Shown piece after piece: positions 59,998-64,000 of a stretch of DNA of 64,000 nucleotides. Position numbers and translations under genes: made by a program. The DNA comes from Armatimonadota bacterium (GTDB lineage Bacteria; Armatimonadota; Fimbriimonadia; Fimbriimonadales; Fimbriimonadaceae), in NCBI GenBank assembly GCA_018268315.1, contig JAFDWU010000006.1, positions 1 to 64,000 of the forward strand, written 5' to 3'. Each line of letters begins with the position of its first letter. Position 1 is the first letter of the stretch. The notes under the pieces were generated by a model that saw nothing but the letters and a program-made list of their open reading frames with translations, was not told the origin of the DNA and ran no database searches.

Positions 59998-60705
59998 ATG
60001 ACCCAACTCGGGAACCGAACCATCGTCGCCCTCGATACGCATGACCCGGAGGAGGCGAAACGGCTCGTTCGTCGCCTCAGCCCTCACGTACACGCCTTCA
60101 AAGTAGGACCGGCCCTAGTGTTGCCCACCGGCTTCCAGGTCCTTGACGAACTTGAAAAAGCAGGCGCAAGCCGCTTCTTCCTCGATCTGAAGTTCCACGA
60201 CATTCCCAACACGGTGGCGCTTGCGGTGCGCGAGGCCGCTCGCCGGGGAATCTGGATGCTGACGGTCCACGCCTCCGGCGGGCTAGCCATGATGCACGCC
60301 GCGGCAGAGGAAGCCTCCAAGCACGCCCATCGACCCCTCGTTGTTGGGGTGAGCGTGCTCACCTCGCTCGATCAGAATGCGCTGAGCGATGAGCTGGGAG
60401 TCCACCGAAATCTGCAAGATCACGTCCTTGCCCTCGCCTCGATGGCGCAGGATGCGGGGCTGGATGGCCTCGTCTGCTCCGGCCACGAAGTGGTGCCCAT
60501 CCGAAAGGCGCTCGGCGGAAAGCCGCTGCTGGTAGTGCCGGGAATTAGGCAAGCGGGCAAGGGGACTCACGACCAGGCGCGGGTGATGACCCCTGAAGAA
60601 GCGGTTGCCCTTGGGGCGGATTACCTTGTCATCGGCCGCGCGCTCACCGACGTCACCGACCTTGACCTTGCGCTGAACGAGCTTGGCCTCGTCGCCACGG
60701 CATAA
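59998..60705 (+). CDS. pyrF: Orotidine 5'-phosphate decarboxylase
   Basis: 235 residues, typical length. TIM barrel: 'TIVALDTHDPEEAKRLVRRL', 'AFKVGPALVLPTGFQVLDEL', then 'FFLDLKFHDIPNTVALAVRE', which holds the catalytic D-x-K-x-x-D array, 'GLDGLVCSGHEV', 'LLVVPGIR' and 'GADYLVIGRALTDV' (phosphate-binding). It makes UMP from OMP, the last step of de novo pyrimidine synthesis. No other pyrimidine gene lies in the window. The trhO ATG starts seven bases after its stop. Confidence 0.97.
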   Translation: MTQLGNRTIVALDTHDPEEAKRLVRRLSPHVHAFKVGPALVLPTGFQVLDELEKAGASRFFLDLKFHDIPNTVALAVREAARRGIWMLTVHASGGLAMMHAAAEEASKHAHRPLVVGVSVLTSLDQNALSDELGVHRNLQDHVLALASMAQDAGLDGLVCSGHEVVPIRKALGGKPLLVVPGIRQAGKGTHDQARVMTPEEAVALGADYLVIGRALTDVTDLDLALNELGLVATA

Positions 60706-60712
60706 TCGCGAT

Positions 60713-61444
60713 ATGTGGCAGGTCGTAACGTTCTACCGGTTCGTCGATCTGCCCGACTACGCCGATTGGCGGCCACGGCTAGCAGAACTGGCCGCTAGGC
60801 ACGGGCTTTGCGGGACGATTCTTCTGGCAAGCGAAGGCATCAACGCTACTGTGAGCGCCCAGGGTGAGGCGCTAAACCAATTCCTTGAAGAACTGGAAAG
60901 CCACGCGCCATTTGCCCAGCTAGAAAAGAAGTTCTCGCAGTGCGAAGAGAAGCCGTTTCAGCGCATGAAGGTGCGGCTGAAGAAGGAGATCGTGCGCATG
61001 AAAGCGCCCGAGGCGCGGCCCAATGAGGGCGTGGGGAAGTACATCGAGCCGAAGGATTGGAACGCCGTGATCTCCGATCCCAACACCCTAGTCATCGACG
61101 TTCGTAACGACTACGAAATCGAGATGGGCACGTTCTGCGGCGCGGTCGATCCTAAGACGAAGGAGTTCTGGCAGTTCCCGGCGTTTGCGGAGCAGATCAA
61201 AGAGAAGAACAGGCCGATCGCGATGTTCTGCACCGGCGGAATCCGGTGCGAGAAGGCCACCGCCTACATGCTGAAGCACGGCTTTACGAACGTGATGCAC
61301 CTGCACGGCGGAATCCTGAAGTATCTGGAAGAGGTTGATGAAGGCGAATCGATGTGGGAAGGCTCGTGCTTCGTCTTCGATGAACGCGAGGCGCTGGAGC
61401 ACCAGGTCCGCCCAATCAAGAAAAGCAAATCGGCTAAGATTTAG
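60713..61444 (+). CDS. trhO: tRNA U34 hydroxylase TrhO (rhodanese family)
   Basis: 243 residues from the ATG at 60713. The N-terminal domain opens 'VVTFYRFVDLPDYADWRPRL' with 'CGTILLASEGINATVSAQ', the UPF0176 signature. The rhodanese domain (about 115-220) has 'TLVIDVRNDYEIEMGTF' and the active-site loop 'MFCTGGIRCEKATAYML', with the catalytic Cys in CTGGIRCEK. In E. coli it hydroxylates uridine 34 of several tRNAs without oxygen. The length matches the shorter form without the C-terminal Cys-rich tail. A signal-bearing gene follows after one base. Confidence 0.95.
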   Translation: MWQVVTFYRFVDLPDYADWRPRLAELAARHGLCGTILLASEGINATVSAQGEALNQFLEELESHAPFAQLEKKFSQCEEKPFQRMKVRLKKEIVRMKAPEARPNEGVGKYIEPKDWNAVISDPNTLVIDVRNDYEIEMGTFCGAVDPKTKEFWQFPAFAEQIKEKNRPIAMFCTGGIRCEKATAYMLKHGFTNVMHLHGGILKYLEEVDEGESMWEGSCFVFDEREALEHQVRPIKKSKSAKI

Positions 61445-61445
61445 C

Positions 61446-62063
61446 GTGCACAGGTTCCTGATTCCCGCTTTTCTGCTCCCGGCCCTTGCCCTTGCCAACA
61501 CGAAGGGGCTGAACCAAATCGTCACCCCTGACATTCAGCCGACGCAGTTGCTTTCCGTGAGCTTCCAGGCCGAGCACCAGGCGCTTGGCAACTACTATCA
61601 GGCGCAGTACGAGTATGGGTTTACAAAGAATTTTGAAGCGGCGGTGTATCAGGGGCTAAAGCCCGGCTCTTTCCAGCTCGATGCCGAGCTGGGGCTGTAT
61701 GCAAAGGGTCCGTGGTTGGTTTCAACGGGGTTCTTGAATTGGGGGACGCAGGGCAGCAGCACCAAGCCGCAGTCGTTCTTGGAGGGCGGTTTTTACAAGG
61801 GCCAGTGGAGGCTCACCGCTGGCGCGCAGAGGGTTTCCGACCGCACGCTTGGCCTTGCGGGAGCGGCCTATCAGGCGACGCCGCAGCTGACGCTTGCGGC
61901 GGATTATCTTTCCGGTCGGGACAACTACGCAACTATCGGGTTCACAGTGCAGACCAAGGATGGCTCGCTCTCCCTCAACCCGGCGCTGTACTACGCGAAC
62001 GACGATAGCAAGCGGCTTTACCCGTATGCGGTGCTGTCGTACAACGTTCAGCTAGGGAAGTAA
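61446..62063 (+). CDS. Exported, probable outer-membrane beta-barrel protein
   Basis: 205 residues from GTG at 61446, one base after the trhO stop. A signal peptide (HRFLIPAFLLPALALA) ends near residue 17. The rest alternates amphipathic strands of 8-12 residues with short turns: 'QYEYGFTKNFEAAVYQGL', 'DAELGLYAKGPWLVSTGFL', 'GQWRLTAGAQRVSDRTL', 'LTLAADYLSGRDNYATIGF', and it ends 'YAVLSYNVQLGK', consistent with a barrel of about 8-10 strands. No family recognised. The reading matches a diderm envelope, which supports the host guess. Confidence 0.7.
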   Translation: MHRFLIPAFLLPALALANTKGLNQIVTPDIQPTQLLSVSFQAEHQALGNYYQAQYEYGFTKNFEAAVYQGLKPGSFQLDAELGLYAKGPWLVSTGFLNWGTQGSSTKPQSFLEGGFYKGQWRLTAGAQRVSDRTLGLAGAAYQATPQLTLAADYLSGRDNYATIGFTVQTKDGSLSLNPALYYANDDSKRLYPYAVLSYNVQLGK

Positions 62064-62064
62064 G

Positions 62065-62733
62065 CTATGGGCCTCCCGCATAGTCGCCTTGTAGCTGGTC
62101 CGAAGTCAGCGATCGGGCGTGGCCGTCTGCAAAGAAAGTGTTGTAACGGTAGTCCTCGATCTTGTCTCGAGCGGAATCGCTTGAATCACCTTTGGTAATT
62201 GCAGACCCAAGACCGTGCCAGCAACCTGCCATGTCGTGAAGGACTATCGAAAAGGCAACATCTTCAAGAGATGATTCGGTCAGTTCTTTGAAGGCCAATG
62301 TTGTGTTGTAAGCGTAGCTCGAACCGAAGGCGTTGTAGATGCCGTTCGGAAAGTTAAATAGGTGCTCATAGAGAAAGGTTGCTCCTAAGTCGCGCGGACA
62401 TCGGAAAACCTGGGCTCGCGCCCCGTAATCCCTCAGCGCGGCAGGCATATCCTCCATGTTTGGGATTCTCGATTGCCAATCTGGATGCGACGACCAGATA
62501 CTTGGCTTTGCTCGGTCGATGGCGTCGACCATCTGCGGGTAGTAGTCATCGTAATCGTTTTGATATATGGACACGGATGTGCCAAGCTGCCTTAAGTTCG
62601 AGAGGCACGAAGTGCTGTAGGCTGTTCGACGCGCTGAAGCAAACACGGGAAACAAGGTTGCCATTAGCACGACGACGATGGCGATGACCGCCATGAGTTC
62701 AACCATGGTGAACCCGGATACCCTAGCCCTCAC
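62065..62733 (-). CDS. Type IV pseudopilin-like protein (prepilin N-terminus)
   Basis: 222 residues, GTG start. A prepilin motif GFTMVELMAVIAIVVVLMA at residues 7-25 (cut after G, Glu at +5) starts the long hydrophobic helix. 'CLSNLRQLGTSVSIYQNDY' and 'DYYPQ' follow, and the C-terminus has 'NTFFADGHARSLT', the HxxxDG-type end seen in the DUF1559-like prepilins of Armatimonadota and Planctomycetota. Such proteins are exported by a type II or IV pilus machine and are often present in many copies per genome. It overlaps the upstream gene by 11 bases. Confidence 0.9.
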   Translation of the reverse strand: MRARVSGFTMVELMAVIAIVVVLMATLFPVFASARRTAYSTSCLSNLRQLGTSVSIYQNDYDDYYPQMVDAIDRAKPSIWSSHPDWQSRIPNMEDMPAALRDYGARAQVFRCPRDLGATFLYEHLFNFPNGIYNAFGSSYAYNTTLAFKELTESSLEDVAFSIVLHDMAGCWHGLGSAITKGDSSDSARDKIEDYRYNTFFADGHARSLTSDQLQGDYAGGP

Positions 62734-63727
62734 TTGTAACCTTTCGTCGTCTCACAACATAGAAGACGGCGCTCACTGTCAATAAAGCAGCGGACGAAAT
62801 GATAAAGATAAGTCCAGGAAGCCCTTGTTTACGGTGAAAGTGGTCCGTTGCTCCCTTGTCCACAACATAGCGACCTCCTTTTATTCTGCCGATTGTTTGA
62901 TTGATGTTGTCGCGCACCCACGCTCCTTCCTTCCAATTGGGGACAAAGTCGCTTTCAGAGGGCGTTTCAGGCAAGACCTCAATTGTTGCTGTTAGCGTCT
63001 TAGTAGCGCTTCCGTACCGAAAAAGGGTTACAACCTCAGCTGGGATCGATACTTTGCCGTGCTCTTGCCACCGGGTTATTGATGTAGTCTGCTCGTCGTT
63101 ACCTACTTTTAGATCGTATACTGAGACTTGGCCCTGATGATCAGGCGACACGGTCAGAGTTTCGTTTCCGATCTCTATCTTGGTTCCTTCAAGCCTTCCG
63201 TTCCCCTCTGCAACATACTGCCAGTAAGACTTTCCTTCGGGATGGCGCAGACCTGCAAGAATTGCTGGTGTATATGCAATCCCCTTTAGATGGTCGGGAC
63301 TATCAATTGTCCCCTGATTTGCCTCCGAAACAGACGTCTCGACGTGATCTTCCGAAGCGATTATCTTCTGGTCTAGGGCAACCCCTTTGACCTTGACCCC
63401 CGTTATTGCGTCTGTAGTCAGGGCAAACGTTCTGTCTCGGATGCTAACGATCCACACGCGCGTCGCACTATGATCTCCCCACGATACTGTGACCGATCCA
63501 TCAGTCTTAATGTCTTTATGTTCTGGCGCGCCAGGCACCTCTAAATGCTCCGTAATGCGAACCTTAAACGCTCCCAGTTCTCTCTCTAGTTGGCTCTGCG
63601 ATTGGGACCAGGCAGCTGTCGGTGTCTCCCCGTAGTTACTAGCTGGTCCCAGGAAAACGATTAATGCAATTGCGGTCCTCGTCGCCCGGCGCCCCTTGCT
63701 GGGCGCTATCGACGGCTCCAAGATCAT
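62723..63727 (-). CDS. Type I membrane protein of unknown function
   Basis: 334 residues from the ATG at 63727; a TTG at 63754 would overlap the previous gene. Residues 15-35 (RTAIALIVFLGPASNYG) form a signal segment after a basic N-terminus. The exported part (about 40-290) is mostly beta: 'SVTVSWGDHSATRVWIVSIR', 'ETLTVSPDHQGQVSVYDLKV'. A membrane helix (about 305-325, LPGLIFIISSAALLTVSAV) and a positive stop (VRRRKV) end it. It follows the cysteine-rich gene by five bases and overlaps the pseudopilin start, so the three form one unit. No family recognised. GC is lower than in the core genes. Confidence 0.65.
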   Translation of the reverse strand: MILEPSIAPSKGRRATRTAIALIVFLGPASNYGETPTAAWSQSQSQLERELGAFKVRITEHLEVPGAPEHKDIKTDGSVTVSWGDHSATRVWIVSIRDRTFALTTDAITGVKVKGVALDQKIIASEDHVETSVSEANQGTIDSPDHLKGIAYTPAILAGLRHPEGKSYWQYVAEGNGRLEGTKIEIGNETLTVSPDHQGQVSVYDLKVGNDEQTTSITRWQEHGKVSIPAEVVTLFRYGSATKTLTATIEVLPETPSESDFVPNWKEGAWVRDNINQTIGRIKGGRYVVDKGATDHFHRKQGLPGLIFIISSAALLTVSAVFYVVRRRKVTSEG

Positions 63728-63732
63728 AAAAC

Positions 63733-64000
63733 TCACGGAGGTGTGCAGCCCCAATTGTTAACATACGTTTCCGAGACGAATATCGAACAATGGATATCGC
63801 TGTAGTCAATATGATGATTACATAACCTGTACGTCATGCTGCAAACGCTATCAGGGTTCCCTACATTGCAGGAACCCATGGGATACCAAAAATCATAGAC
63901 CTTCGTTATCCATGAACACCCGTCGGTATTGTTGCAATGGTCCCCTGCGCTGCACTCCATGCTTTGGACGACGTAGCCGTCGGCAACAACCCCGCTTCCC
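63733..64000 (-). CDS. Cysteine-rich secreted-looking protein, C-terminal fragment
   Basis: The frame is open to the right edge, so the N-terminus is missing; at least 88 residues are visible. The first ATG inside is at 63960, but the frame reads on (GSGVVADGYVVQS) before it. Eight Cys lie in the last 75 residues, at spacings C-x5-C-x5-C-x15-C-x8-C-x6-C-x10-C-x13-C, with many Asn, Asp, Ser and Tyr and few hydrophobic runs. An even number of Cys and this composition suggest an exported disulfide-bonded domain. No known family. It ends five bases before the next gene, same strand. Confidence 0.5.
   Translation of the reverse strand, partial: GSGVVADGYVVQSMECSAGDHCNNTDGCSWITKVYDFWYPMGSCNVGNPDSVCSMTYRLCNHHIDYSDIHCSIFVSETYVNNWGCTPP

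Overview
This is a 64 kb stretch of a bacterial chromosome, GC-rich and very densely coded. No ribosomal RNA gene, transposase, integrase, phage gene or CRISPR array was seen. The best guess for the host is a member of the Armatimonadota, perhaps the Fimbriimonadia. This is an inference from family content: a type IV pseudopilin with a GFTMVELMAVIAIV N-terminus and a C-terminal FFADGHA motif, a MurC-Ddl fusion, flagellar FlhA, and many small secreted proteins of no known family. No marker gene in the window can prove it. Both window edges cut a gene on the minus strand.

Layout. 1-4.8 kb holds small, mostly unrecognised genes (a membrane-tethered thioredoxin-fold protein, a hexapeptide acetyltransferase, several anchored proteins) and the only tRNA, tRNA-Arg(UCG). 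4.9-17.9 kb is metabolic and regulatory: a short LeuA diverging from a soluble GAF histidine kinase across a region with a perfect inverted repeat; then a glycosyltransferase, an MFS transporter, an HD phosphohydrolase, a divergent ketol-acid reductoisomerase, a DinB protein, a TSUP permease, a Ppx/Ppk1 polyphosphate pair, a dihydrolipoamide acyltransferase and a converging secreted DUF2993-like protein. 18.0-34.6 kb is one division and cell wall (dcw) operon: mraZ, rsmH, ftsL, ftsI, murE, murF, mraY, murD, ftsW, murG, murC-ddl, ftsQ, a DUF881 gene, sbp, ftsA. Most joints overlap by 4 nt or more. The operon lacks murB and stops at ftsA with no ftsZ.

Converging on ftsA is a minus-strand run from 45.2 to 34.6 kb: a branched-chain amino acid ABC importer without its second ATPase (livK, livH, livM, livG), then gcvT, aroC, pstB, a Tat-exported phosphoesterase and flhA. 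From 45.3 to 64 kb the content is mixed: a TPR membrane protein, a double-DTG aspartic protease with a PDZ domain, family 5 uracil-DNA glycosylase, an FmdB zinc ribbon, phosphoglycerate mutase, a molybdopterin oxidoreductase with its own cytochrome b, a methyltransferase, a large beta-lactamase-fold hydrolase, a quinone reductase, an alkyltransferase-like repair protein converging on exonuclease III, a 908-residue zinc protease with a small secreted partner, DoxX, pyrF, trhO, a probable beta-barrel protein, and at the right edge a pseudopilin, a membrane protein and a cysteine-rich protein in one direction.

Working together: the dcw genes give lipid II synthesis from UDP-MurNAc to the flipped substrate, plus septal transpeptidation. 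UdgB, the alkyltransferase-like protein and XthA handle uracil, alkylated bases and abasic sites. Ppx/Ppk1, with PstB and the phosphoesterase, point to phosphate storage and recovery. I found no clearly new defence or mobile system. The most unusual points are the divergent reductoisomerase, two probable CTG start codons (TSUP permease and MurG), the regulatory LeuA domain that is missing, the LivH insertion, the N-terminally extended molybdoenzyme, and the cysteine-rich gene cluster at the right edge.
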